Part shown: piece by piece, positions 6,783-15,052 of the stretch
How the letters are laid out: the number at the start of each line of letters is the position of its first letter
How positions within the stretch are numbered: the stretch's first letter is position 1
Assembly: GCA_034669145.1 (NCBI GenBank)
Contig: JAXDNY010000268.1
Coordinates: forward strand, 1-64,000
Origin: PALSA-894 sp034669145
GTDB taxonomy: Bacteria > Pseudomonadota > Alphaproteobacteria > Rhizobiales > Xanthobacteraceae
Direction of reading: 5' to 3'
Length of the DNA: 64,000 nt
Notes under the pieces: generated by a model
The model's input: only the letters and a program-made list of their open reading frames with translations
What the model was told of the DNA's origin: nothing
Databases searched by the model: none
Translations under genes and position numbers: made by a program

Positions 6783-9023
6783 TCAGCGCCCGAAACGACC
6801 GTTCGCCGCAACCGCAACATCCCGTGCAGATGAAGCGGGCTTGCCCACGCTGCCGATGATGCAGGCTTGCGAATAACCCTCCGATCGCAGCTGTGCGACG
6901 CAGGTCACAGCCTCATCGGCGGGTATGCCCGCCAAAAGCGGACCGGAGGTTTGCGGGTCGAATAGGATCGCGCGTGCTGCGGCATCCAGCTCACCGCGCA
7001 GAAGCGAGCCGAGCGCGAGATTTTCCGGCAGCAGCGTCGAGGCGATGCCCGCGCGCGCCAAAGCAAGCGCTCCCTCGTAAAGCGGGATCGCCGCCAGATC
7101 GAGTTCGGCCGACACGTAGCTCGCGGTCAGCATTTCGCGGAGATGGCCGATCAGGCCAAAACCGGTGACGTCAGTGACCGCGGTTGCCCCATGCGCCAGC
7201 AGCACAGCCGCCGCCGCACGATTGGAGCGGCGCATCCCGGCGAGCGCCGCGTTGATCCAGCTTGCTTTGGCGCGTCCGCGCATCGCGGCGGCGAACAGGA
7301 TGCCGGTTCCGAGCGGCCGTGTTAGGATCAGGACGTGGCCGGTTTTCAGGCCGCCCTTACGCGTGATGCGGTCAGGCGCGACCTCGCCGGTGACCGAAAA
7401 GCCGATTGCCAGTTCGCCCTCGCTCGAGTGGCCGCCGACCAGCGCCACACCCTCGCGATCGAGGCATGCGCGCGCTCCGGCAAGAAGCTGAAAGAGTGTC
7501 TCCTCGACCTTTGCCGACGGTCCAGTCGGCACGACGGCAGTCGCTAGCGCGTGACGCGGCGTGCCGCCCATCGCGAAAATATCGTTGAGCGCGTGGTTCG
7601 CGGCGATCTCGCCGAACACATGAGGGTCGTCGATGAAGGCGCGAAAGAAATCGACGGTCTGCACCAGATGCTTGCCGATCGGCGACGCGATCACGGCGGC
7701 ATCGTCCGGCGCGTCGAGACCGACGACGACATCATCGGCGGACACCGGCGAAAGCCGCGCGAGCGCACGCCATAGCGGCCCGGGGCCAACCTTCGCCGCA
7801 CAGCCGCCGCAGCGCATCTCCTCGTTGTTGTTCGCCGAGACGGCCGGCTTTCGCGCTGCCATGCGCGCGATCATGCGGTCCGTGTCCTGGTACATCCGCA
7901 TCCAGCGCCGGTCGATCCAATCCTTCACCGTCCACAGCCAGGCGCCTTCCGCTTTCATCCAGCCTCGCGAGGCGACGGCGTAGCGTTCCCCGGTCGAGAT
8001 CAACGCGAGATGCTGGCGCTGCGGCTGCCAACGGACCATTGGTTCGTTGCGCGCGCGGCGCCGCAAATTGTCGGCCAGATACGGCCCGGCCCGCACGGCA
8101 ATCACACCAGATTTCGGGCGCGGGCTTGCGGTGAGGCCGGCGCAATCGCCCGCCGCGAATACATCCGGATCGTTCCGCACCTGCAGCGTCGGCCCGACCG
8201 CCAGAAATCCGCCGGGATCGAGCGCAAGGCCGGTCGCGCCGAACCACGACGGCGGCATCGCATCTGTCGTGATCAGCATGGCGTCGGCGGCAACTTCGGA
8301 GCCGTCCTTCAACGCGATTCCCTGCGCCGTCAGCGCGCGCACTGGCCGGCCTTCGTGGAGCGCGATGCCGCGCTCTCCAAGCGCACGGCGGAAAGCGCTC
8401 TTCACCTTGTCGTTGTGACCGTCGAGAATCCTGCCGGCCGTCACGAGTTCAAACGAAAAGTCTTGGCCGGCCGCGCCATCGATGTCGGCGAGCAGACGCG
8501 ACCGCACGGACAACAGCAATTCCACCCCGCCGGCGCCGCCACCAATCACCGCGATGCGGCGCGGCCCGCCGGGCTGGCGGCAACGCGCCAGCAGGGTATC
8601 GAGCTTGGCGAGGAAAGATCCGATCGGTTTGACCGCAATCCCGTGTTCGGCCGCGCCCGTGATCGACGCCAGCGCGGGCGTGATCCCGACATCGATCGAC
8701 ACGATGTCGTAGGCGATCGGCGGACGGCCGGCGAGTTCGACACGCTTGCGCACGCGATCCAGGTCGACCGCTTCTGCATGGATCAGCCGCGTGCCGGTGG
8801 CGATTGCGAGGCGCACGAGATCGATATGCGCCTGCTCGGGCGTGTACAGGCCCGCGATGACGCCGGGCAGCATTCCGGAATAAGGTGTTTCAAGGTCGCG
8901 CGTGATGAGTGTGAGGCGCACGCCCGGCTCGGGCCGCATCGCGAACGCGGTCAGCACATGCACATGCACGTGTCCGCCGCCCACAAGGACAATGTCGATG
9001 CCAGCGTGCGCTTGCGGCGTCAT
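6783..9023 (-). CDS. selD: NADH dehydrogenase-like / selenide water dikinase fusion
   Basis: 746 aa in two domains. Residues 1 to about 385 form an FAD/NAD(P)-binding oxidoreductase of the NDH-2-like type (VLVGGGHVHVHVLTAFAMRP at the start, IAVIGGGAGGVELLLS at 157-172, DPDVFAAGDCAG at 286-296). Residues about 400-746 are SelD, which makes selenophosphate from selenide and ATP. The catalytic Cys408-x-x-Lys411 of MRCGGCAAKVG matches Cys17/Lys20 of E. coli, with DDAAVI, VQTVDFFRAFIDDPHVFG and ALNDIFAMGG downstream. COG1252-SelD fusions are known in various bacteria. The flavoprotein part may supply reduced selenium or use its electrons; this is inference. The gene lies downstream of selA, selB and selC on the same strand, and its stop is 16 bp from the selenoprotein stop, tail to tail. 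Confidence 0.96.
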   Translation of the reverse strand: MTPQAHAGIDIVLVGGGHVHVHVLTAFAMRPEPGVRLTLITRDLETPYSGMLPGVIAGLYTPEQAHIDLVRLAIATGTRLIHAEAVDLDRVRKRVELAGRPPIAYDIVSIDVGITPALASITGAAEHGIAVKPIGSFLAKLDTLLARCRQPGGPRRIAVIGGGAGGVELLLSVRSRLLADIDGAAGQDFSFELVTAGRILDGHNDKVKSAFRRALGERGIALHEGRPVRALTAQGIALKDGSEVAADAMLITTDAMPPSWFGATGLALDPGGFLAVGPTLQVRNDPDVFAAGDCAGLTASPRPKSGVIAVRAGPYLADNLRRRARNEPMVRWQPQRQHLALISTGERYAVASRGWMKAEGAWLWTVKDWIDRRWMRMYQDTDRMIARMAARKPAVSANNNEEMRCGGCAAKVGPGPLWRALARLSPVSADDVVVGLDAPDDAAVIASPIGKHLVQTVDFFRAFIDDPHVFGEIAANHALNDIFAMGGTPRHALATAVVPTGPSAKVEETLFQLLAGARACLDREGVALVGGHSSEGELAIGFSVTGEVAPDRITRKGGLKTGHVLILTRPLGTGILFAAAMRGRAKASWINAALAGMRRSNRAAAAVLLAHGATAVTDVTGFGLIGHLREMLTASYVSAELDLAAIPLYEGALALARAGIASTLLPENLALGSLLRGELDAAARAILFDPQTSGPLLAGIPADEAVTCVAQLRSEGYSQACIIGSVGKPASSARDVAVAANGRFGR

Positions 9024-9072
9024 CTAGCCGGTGCGATCCTTGTCGGTTTCGGCGGCAAGCCAAGCCTCGATG

Positions 9073-11133
9073 TCATCCTGCGCTCCTGGAATGTGGCGGA
9101 AGAGAGAGGGAGTCGAACCCACCAAGGACCGTCTCGCGGCCCCTCCCGGATTTGAAGTCCGGACGCCCCACCAGGGACGATTCTCTTCCAGAATTTGCTT
9201 CTGGCGTTTCATCCGCCGGGCGGCGGAACAGATCGAGCCGATGCTTGCTCAGCCGCCGCAGATCGCCGCGGCGCAGCGTCACGCCGTGACGGTCGAAGAA
9301 CTCGAGGATCTGGATCGCGATCTTGCGGCCGTTGTCGAGGCGGTCGCGGAATTGCGCCGCGATGAATTGGTTGTTGTCCGCGTGCGCCGCGATGTCGACG
9401 GCGATTTCCACCATTTCGGCGACCGTGCCGCGCAGGAAGAAATGGTCGTGCGCGACCTCATCGACCTTGCCCATGCGGCCGAGCAGCTTGAGCAGGCGGC
9501 GCACATCGGCTTCCGGCGCGCCGAGCAGGTTCGCGATGTCGCGCACGCGCGGCGGACGGAAGCGCTCGGCCGCGCTCAGCATCGGCCGAATCGTGCTCCA
9601 GAGCTTCTCGTCGGAAGGCGTGAGGCGGACTTCATGGCCCGGCAACTTGACCCAGGCACCGTCCAGCGCGATCTCGTGCGCCCGCGCAAGTCCCTGAAGC
9701 ATTATGGAAAATTTCGGCGCCGGAAGACGCGGCTCAAGCTGCAGGCGCAGCCGTTCGAGACCGATTCCCGCAAGGTCCGGATTGTCCTTGTGGAAAGCCT
9801 CCAGTGCTCCGGTGAGCGCGCGTCTGAACCGCAGCCAGACCGCGGGCGAGAGACCGAGCGTGCCGGCGATGCGGATCACGGCGCCGCTTTCAACCAGCGC
9901 ATCGATTTGCGGCGCCGCAAGCGCGCGGTCGCGCGCGAAGGCGGTGAGGTCGGCGAACCATGGTGCGCGATCAAGCATCGCCCCCAGCGCGGCTTCCGCA
10001 GGAATGATCGCATGTGCTTCGAGTTGGGCAAGCCGCTCCGGTGTGCGCCGCTTGCGCGCGGGGGCGCGCAGATCGAGAAAGCGGCCGCCCGCGATGGTGC
10101 GCTGCGCCGTCGTATCGCGCAGCACGAAGCGGTCGTTCACCGCCGCAGCAATCGGCTGGTCGAGCACGAGCTGCACGTGCGCTTCGGTTCCGGGTGCGAC
10201 CGGTGTGTCGCCGAGCAGTACGACGCGCGCCGCGACATCGGCCGCCGCGTGGTGCAGCCGTACCGGCATCCATTGCGTCACCGGCTTCTGCTCGGTGCCA
10301 AGCACGCGCAGCATTGCATCGATGCGCCCGGTCGGTGCGTGCAATTCAGGATCGAGCACGACGTGGCCGCGCGCGATGGAATCCTTGGTGATGCCGTCGC
10401 CTGCGAGATTAAGCGCGCAACGCTGCCCGGCTTCGCCGCGCGCCGCAGGGCGGTTCTGCGCATGGATCGAGCGCACCCGGGCCGAAAGTCCCGACGGGCT
10501 GATGCCGACACGGTCGCCGACGTTCACGGCGCCCGACAACACCGTGCCGGTAACGACCGTGCCGGCGCCGGCCAGTGTGAACGAGCGGTCGACCGCGAGA
10601 CGGAAGCGGCCTTGCGGTGCGCGCGGCGCGATGTCGCGCGCGGCCGCGAACAGCCGTTCGCGCAATTCTTCGATGCCTTCGCCGCTGACGACCGAAACGG
10701 GCAGCACTTCGGCGCCCGCTAACCCGGTCGCGAGCAGCGCGTTCTCGATTTCGGTCGTGACCTCGGCGCGCCGTTCGGCGGAAGCGACATCGGCTTTCGT
10801 CAGCGCCACGATGCCGTGCGTGATGCCGAGCAAATCGACGATCGCGAGATGCTCCAGCGTCTGCGGCATCACACCGTCATCGGCCACGATCGTGAGCAGT
10901 ACGAAATCGATGCCGGTCGCACCCGCCAGCATGTTGTGCACGAACTTCTCGTGCCCCGGCACATCGACAAAGCCAAGCACCTGCCCGTCGGGCGCCGGCA
11001 GATAGGCAAAACCGAGATCGATCGAAATGCCGCGCGCTTTCTCTTCCTTCAGGCGGTCGGCGTCGACGCCGGTGAGTGCGCGCGTGAGCGACGTCTTGCC
11101 GTGATCGATGTGGCCGGCGGTGCCGATAATCAT
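9073..11133 (-). CDS. selB: Selenocysteine-specific elongation factor SelB
   Basis: 686 aa. The GTPase domain opens with MIIGTAGHIDHGKTSLTRAL (P-loop), then DVPGHEKF and ALTKAD. EF-Tu-like domains II-III and the C-terminal winged helices that bind SECIS follow, ending near KHRLDLFRRPAD. E. coli SelB is 614 aa. The surplus here is partly the last 38 or so codons, which are simply tRNA-Sec read as protein (from residue 649, GRESSLVGRPDFKSG), ending at the TGA at 9073. SelB carries Sec-tRNA to the ribosome at SECIS-marked UGA codons. Its ATG overlaps the selA stop in ATGA (11130-11133), so the two are translationally coupled. Confidence 0.97.
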   Translation of the reverse strand: MIIGTAGHIDHGKTSLTRALTGVDADRLKEEKARGISIDLGFAYLPAPDGQVLGFVDVPGHEKFVHNMLAGATGIDFVLLTIVADDGVMPQTLEHLAIVDLLGITHGIVALTKADVASAERRAEVTTEIENALLATGLAGAEVLPVSVVSGEGIEELRERLFAAARDIAPRAPQGRFRLAVDRSFTLAGAGTVVTGTVLSGAVNVGDRVGISPSGLSARVRSIHAQNRPAARGEAGQRCALNLAGDGITKDSIARGHVVLDPELHAPTGRIDAMLRVLGTEQKPVTQWMPVRLHHAAADVAARVVLLGDTPVAPGTEAHVQLVLDQPIAAAVNDRFVLRDTTAQRTIAGGRFLDLRAPARKRRTPERLAQLEAHAIIPAEAALGAMLDRAPWFADLTAFARDRALAAPQIDALVESGAVIRIAGTLGLSPAVWLRFRRALTGALEAFHKDNPDLAGIGLERLRLQLEPRLPAPKFSIMLQGLARAHEIALDGAWVKLPGHEVRLTPSDEKLWSTIRPMLSAAERFRPPRVRDIANLLGAPEADVRRLLKLLGRMGKVDEVAHDHFFLRGTVAEMVEIAVDIAAHADNNQFIAAQFRDRLDNGRKIAIQILEFFDRHGVTLRRGDLRRLSKHRLDLFRRPADETPEANSGRESSLVGRPDFKSGRGRETVLGGFDSLSLPPHSRSAG
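9094..9189 (-). tRNA. selC: Selenocysteine tRNA (tRNA-Sec, anticodon TCA)
   Basis: On the minus strand the gene starts GGAAGAGA (9189-9182), pairs with TCTCTTCC (9105-9098) as the 8-bp acceptor stem diagnostic of bacterial tRNA-Sec, has discriminator G, and encodes the 3' CCA (9096-9094). The anticodon arm is CCGGA-CTTCAAA-TCCGG with TCA at 9155-9153. The D arm GTCCC-TGGT-GGGGC, a long variable arm around GGGGCCGCGAGACGGTCC and the T loop TTCGACT match E. coli selC closely. Total length is 96 nt with CCA. The whole gene lies inside the 3' end of the selB reading frame on the same strand, so selB and selC are probably cut from one transcript. Confidence 0.97.
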
Positions 11134-12539
11134 GGCGCCGGCTCTAGCGGCGCCAGATCGAGCTTGGTCAGGTTGGCGACGAAGCGGTCGCCGTCTTCAA
11201 GGCAGCGCAGGTCGAGCACAAGGGATTGTTCCTCAATGCGGCCGATCACCGGAACCGGAAGCTTGCGCAGCGCGGTGGCGAGCGCGGCGAGCGCGCCACC
11301 CGCGCCGCGCGCGGCTTTCGGGCGGATCGCAAGGCCCGCGCTCGGCACGGTCTCGACCGGGAGCGCACCGGAGCCGATCTGGCTCGCGCACGCGACGGGC
11401 TCGACCTTGTATGCGCTGCCGACGGCGAGCGAGATCGGCCCGATCAATTGTTCCGCGAAGGCCTTGATGTCCTGTTTCTTCCGTGCCAATAGCCGAAGCG
11501 TCGGCAGGTTTTCGGCCAGGCGATCCGGATCGCGATACAGCCGCAAGGTCGCTTCGAGGATCGCGATCCGCATCTTGTCGATGCGCAGCGCACGCTTCAT
11601 CGGGTTCTTGTTGATCTTTTCGATGAGGTCTCTGCGGCCCACGATGAAGCCGGCCTGCGCGCCGCCGAGCAGCTTGTCGCCGGAGAACGTCACGAGATCG
11701 GCGCCGTCCGTGATCACCTCGGCGACTGTCGGCTCATGCGCGAGACCGAAGCGCGCAAGATCGATCAGCGTGCCGGAGCCGAGATCGGTCACCATCGGCA
11801 CCTCGCGCTCGCGTGCGATCGCGGCGAGCTCTTGCGCCGGCACTTCCTTGGTGAAGCCCTCGATGCGGTAATTCGACGTGTGGACCTTCATCACGAGGCC
11901 GGTGCGCTCGCTGATCGCACCGATGTAATCCCTGGCGTGGGTGCGGTTGGTGGTGCCAACTTCGACGAGCTTTGCGTCCGCGCGCGCCATGATGTCGGGC
12001 ATGCGGAACGCGCCACCGATCTCGATCAGCTCTCCGCGCGAAACCACCGCCTCGCGGCATTTCGCGAAGGTGTTGAGCACGATCAGCACAGCGGCAGCAT
12101 TGTTGTTGACGACGGTCGCATCCTCGGCGCCGGTCAGTTCGCACAGCAGTCCGCGCAGGTGGTCGTCGCGCTCGCCGCGCGTGCCGCCGGAGAGATTGAA
12201 TTCGAGCGCGACCGCGTTGCGCATCGCCGCGACCGCGGCCTCGATGGCTTCCTCGGCGATCAGCGCGCGGCCGAGGTTTGTGTGCAGGACCGTGCCGGTC
12301 AGGTTGAATACCGGCCGCAGGCTCGGGCGTGCCTGCGCTGCGAGGCGCGCGAGAGCGCCGTCCATGACCGCGCCGGGCTCCATCGTGGCGCCGCCGTTGC
12401 GCGCCTCGGCAAGCACGTTGCGCACAGCATTGACCACCGCCGGCCGCCCGTACCGCGCGACCGCATGGGACGCAGCGGACGAGCGCACCACCTCGTCGAC
12501 CGACGGCAACTTGCGCAAAGCGGGCTGAGCCTTTGCCAT
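11130..12539 (-). CDS. selA: L-seryl-tRNA(Sec) selenium transferase SelA
   Basis: 469 aa, near the family length of 460-470. The PLP enzyme converts Ser-tRNA(Sec) to Sec-tRNA(Sec) with selenophosphate. The N-terminal LPSVDEVVR and FNLTGTVLHTNLGRA motifs are typical, and the PLP lysine is Lys289 in TFSGDKLLGGAQAGFIVG. The frame is intact, with no lesions, in contrast to the genes upstream of it. It starts 6 bp after the stop of the fdhE remnant and overlaps selB by 4 bp, so it belongs to an ancestral fdhE-selA-selB-selC operon. Confidence 0.97.
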   Translation of the reverse strand: MAKAQPALRKLPSVDEVVRSSAASHAVARYGRPAVVNAVRNVLAEARNGGATMEPGAVMDGALARLAAQARPSLRPVFNLTGTVLHTNLGRALIAEEAIEAAVAAMRNAVALEFNLSGGTRGERDDHLRGLLCELTGAEDATVVNNNAAAVLIVLNTFAKCREAVVSRGELIEIGGAFRMPDIMARADAKLVEVGTTNRTHARDYIGAISERTGLVMKVHTSNYRIEGFTKEVPAQELAAIAREREVPMVTDLGSGTLIDLARFGLAHEPTVAEVITDGADLVTFSGDKLLGGAQAGFIVGRRDLIEKINKNPMKRALRIDKMRIAILEATLRLYRDPDRLAENLPTLRLLARKKQDIKAFAEQLIGPISLAVGSAYKVEPVACASQIGSGALPVETVPSAGLAIRPKAARGAGGALAALATALRKLPVPVIGRIEEQSLVLDLRCLEDGDRFVANLTKLDLAPLEPAP

Positions 12540-12545
12540 GGCGTC

Positions 12546-12809
12546 TCAGTACCCCAGCAGGAACGGATTGAACGCGCCCCGCCGATAGCCTTTCTCGCGC
12601 ACCAGCAGATCAAGCCCGAGGCTCGCGGCGTCGGTCAGCGCGGCGAGAAACGTCAGATAGGGGGCAAGCTCGCTTCCCTGGGCGAGGGAGCGCAGCCGCG
12701 TGGTGCGGACGACGAACAGCTCGAGCGGATCGGGGAGAGCCGCGAAGGGCGCTTGCGCCACTTCGCCGATCGGCACTGCATCGTGCCGCGGGGCGTCAAC
12801 CTTGCTCAT
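12546..12809 (-). pseudogene. fdhE: fdhE remnant: formate dehydrogenase accessory protein with an internal deletion
   Basis: From the ATG at 12809, 87 codons read to a TAA at 12546. The first two thirds (DPLELFVVRTTRLRSLAQGS, APYLTFLAALTDA) match the N-terminal domain of FdhE. The remainder (ASLGLDLLVREKGYRRGAFN, then PFLL) matches the extreme C-terminus of FdhE, as in LALDLL...GYRR..NPFLL. The roughly 200 residues between them, including the four CxxC rubredoxin-like zinc motifs, are missing, with the frame preserved across the joint. FdhE normally inserts into formate dehydrogenase maturation before Tat export. Without its metal motifs this protein cannot be functional in that way. It lies directly upstream of selA, the usual order in Sec-type formate dehydrogenase operons. 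Confidence 0.8.
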
Positions 12810-12902
12810 CCACTTCCTCACGAACCGCACGGGCCACGTGGCACGCAAGCTGATAACCCCGGCACTGACGCTCTTATTCTGGCGTCAGCGCGGTGTCGCG
12901 GT

Positions 12903-13585
12903 CTACCCCTTCTCGGTCACGAGTTCTCTCAACCACTTGCCATGATGCCGCCAGGCCCGGCCGCCGGTCACCTGGCCGCGGTCATGGCGCTAATTGTACC
13001 GCGCACCCAGATCGCCGCATAGACATGCACGATCCACACACAGATCGCCACGATCGCGGCAATCGAGTGCACCAGCACGGCGATGCGCTTCTGCTCGACC
13101 GTCAAGTATTACGAGAAGTACTGATCCCAGATCACGACGCCGCTGGAAATCAGCAAGGATCAGAAGGGACATCGACCAGAACACGACCTTCTGGCCGGCA
13201 TTGTACTTGCCGACCTCCGGCAGGTTCTCATCGTGTCCGCCCAGCACGTCAAGCAGCTTGGCGAGCCAGACGGTGTCGGTGTGCTCCCACAGGTTCGCCC
13301 GCCAGAAGCGCAGGAACAGGCCGAAGAACCGAAGAAAAGCACCACGCCAATCCACGGGTGGATCGCGCACGTCCACTGTCCGCCCCCGAACAAGCCGGTC
13401 AGGAAGAACAGGCTCGGGTGGAACAGCGCGAGGCCGGATATGGCGAGGAGCAAAAGGCTCGCCGCCGTAATCCAGTGGTTGATGCGGGCGCCGGCGGTGT
13501 GAATGACATCGGTGAACTTCTCGTAGCCTCCGAGATAGGCCTCTTCGACCCTTAAGCGTTCAACTTCCTCTTGCGCACTCATCAT
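12903..13585 (-). pseudogene. fdoI: fdoI/fdnI pseudogene: formate dehydrogenase cytochrome b556 (gamma) subunit
   Basis: Pieces of the gamma subunit appear in order in different frames: RINHWITAASLLLLAISGLA and FLTGLFGGGQWT, then after a shift near 13325-13340 FLRFWRANLWEHTDTVWLAK and GHDENLPEVGKYNAGQKVVF, then after a shift near 13158 SGVVIWDQYFS and YLTVEQKRIAVLVHSI, with an in-frame TAA between these two at 13109-13111. A further shift near 12970 restores TGGRAWRHHGKWLRELVTEKG and its stop. The membrane-bound gamma subunit normally carries two hemes b and passes electrons to quinone. Three frameshifts plus a nonsense codon make it non-functional unless they are sequencing errors, which the clean neighbouring genes argue against. 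The fdoG and fdoH genes expected upstream are missing; an unrelated gene starts 44 bp away on the other strand. Confidence 0.85.
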
Positions 13586-13628
13586 AAGGTTGTTCAACTG
13601 TTCTGCCGCGTCTTTCGAAGGGATCGCC

Positions 13629-14903
13629 ATGAGGGCCGTTTTCTCTTGCATCTTGCTTTGCGCCACGGGGCTGTTGGCGGCGGATGCGGCACGAAGCCAG
13701 GTCCTGGGCCAGATTCCCGCGCGGCCTGAGGCCGCGCCGAGCTCGCAGACTTGTTCGCCGGCCGGCGCAAAGGTCGTCGACGCCTACAAGGCGCTTGCTC
13801 CGGCTGACGAAGCCGCCAAGGGCGCCCAACCGCCCGCTCCCCGCGATCACGCGGTTCAGTTGGGCGATACCATCGCCGTGCAGGTGAAGCCCGACGACGC
13901 CCTCGCGAGCGAAGCGTGCCGCAAGAAGCCGGTCGTCCTGTTCCTCAACGGCGTTGCGCTCAAAGGCGTCACGGGCCAGCCTCCGGTCGGTTCGCAGCCA
14001 GGCGTCTGGAAATTCGCGCTGAGCATCACGGACGACTCGCGCGAGGCGTGGTCGGCCTTGCTGGGTCGGCCGGATTTCGGGCGCCGCAAGTTGACCGCCA
14101 GTCTCGGCTTCGAGGATCAGCCGCCGCTCGGCGGCGATCCTGCGCCGATCCTGGAGATGAAAATCCTCCCCACGATCTGGCTCGCGATCTGGGGCGGAAT
14201 CTTCCTGCTGATGCTCGCGGTTTTTCTGTGCTGCGCGAAGCATACCAACATCATTCGTGGCGGCGCGGCGGAAGGCGACGCTCCGGCGGGCGCTCAGCCC
14301 GCCTATAGCCTATCGAAGAGTCAGGCCGCGTTGTGGTTCTTCATTATACTTGCGTCCTATCTTCTCATCGGCATGGTCACCGGCGATTTCAGCAACTCGC
14401 TGAATGGTACCGCGCTCATGCTGCTCGGCATCGGGGGCGGCACGGTGCTCGGCGCGGCCGTGATCGACACGTCGAAGGCGACGCCGGAGCAGCAGCAGCA
14501 GAAGAAGCAGCAGGCGCAACAGGCGCAGCAGACCTTCGAGCAGCTCAGTGCCGCGATCGCCAAGACGCAGGCCGCACAAACGGTGCCGGCGCAGGCGGCG
14601 CAAATCCCGCGAAGCATCGCGACCCTGCCGGCCCAGCGCGAGGCGGCCGCCGCCGAGAAGGCCAAATGGACCAAGCTCTCGGGCCAGTCGTCGCATTTCC
14701 TGAACGACATCCTGAGCGACGCCAATGGCGTGAACTTCCACCGGTTCCAGCTGGCGGTTTGGACCTTGGTGCTGAGCATCATCTTCATCAAGGACGTCTA
14801 TCTGACGCTCGCGATGCCGACCTTCAACGCCACCCTGATGGGCTTGCTGGGCTTGAGCGCGGGAACCTATCTCGGCCTGAAAATCCCCGAGCCGCCGAAA
14901 TAG
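13629..14903 (+). CDS. Membrane protein of unknown function, probably eCIS-associated
   Basis: 424 aa from the ATG at 13629 (MRAVFSCILLCATGLLAADA, a signal peptide). After a periplasmic-looking domain of about 150 residues with paired Cys (SSQTCSPAG, LASEACRKK) there is a membrane helix near 185-203 (IWLAIWGGIFLLMLAVFLCC). Two more follow (ALWFFIILASYLLIGMVTG and LMLLGIGGGTVLGAAVI). A Gln/Ala-rich coiled coil (about 290-345) leads to two final helices (LAVWTLVLSIIFIKDVYLTL and LMGLLGLSAGTYLGLKI). I do not recognise a named family. It faces the eCIS operon and precedes the methyltransferase-TPR and cargo genes, so a role in docking or release at the cell envelope is possible, but unproven. Confidence 0.7.
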   Translation: MRAVFSCILLCATGLLAADAARSQVLGQIPARPEAAPSSQTCSPAGAKVVDAYKALAPADEAAKGAQPPAPRDHAVQLGDTIAVQVKPDDALASEACRKKPVVLFLNGVALKGVTGQPPVGSQPGVWKFALSITDDSREAWSALLGRPDFGRRKLTASLGFEDQPPLGGDPAPILEMKILPTIWLAIWGGIFLLMLAVFLCCAKHTNIIRGGAAEGDAPAGAQPAYSLSKSQAALWFFIILASYLLIGMVTGDFSNSLNGTALMLLGIGGGTVLGAAVIDTSKATPEQQQQKKQQAQQAQQTFEQLSAAIAKTQAAQTVPAQAAQIPRSIATLPAQREAAAAEKAKWTKLSGQSSHFLNDILSDANGVNFHRFQLAVWTLVLSIIFIKDVYLTLAMPTFNATLMGLLGLSAGTYLGLKIPEPPK

Positions 14904-15052
14904 GGGCGTTCAGCCCGCGCCCGCGCGGCAGTTCCACGCGGCCCGCTTCGCTTTCGATCTTTTCCGAAACGAACCACAGGTTTCTTCAACCACAAGCTTT
15001 CAATGCCTTGCAAAGCCGGTAGATTGGTGCGCGGCACAGGGACGCTGGCCGC

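Noticed and set aside
9031..10722. 563-aa open frame on the plus strand
   Set aside because: It is the antisense shadow of selB and tRNA-Sec in GC-rich DNA, full of Arg/Ala/His and without any family motif.
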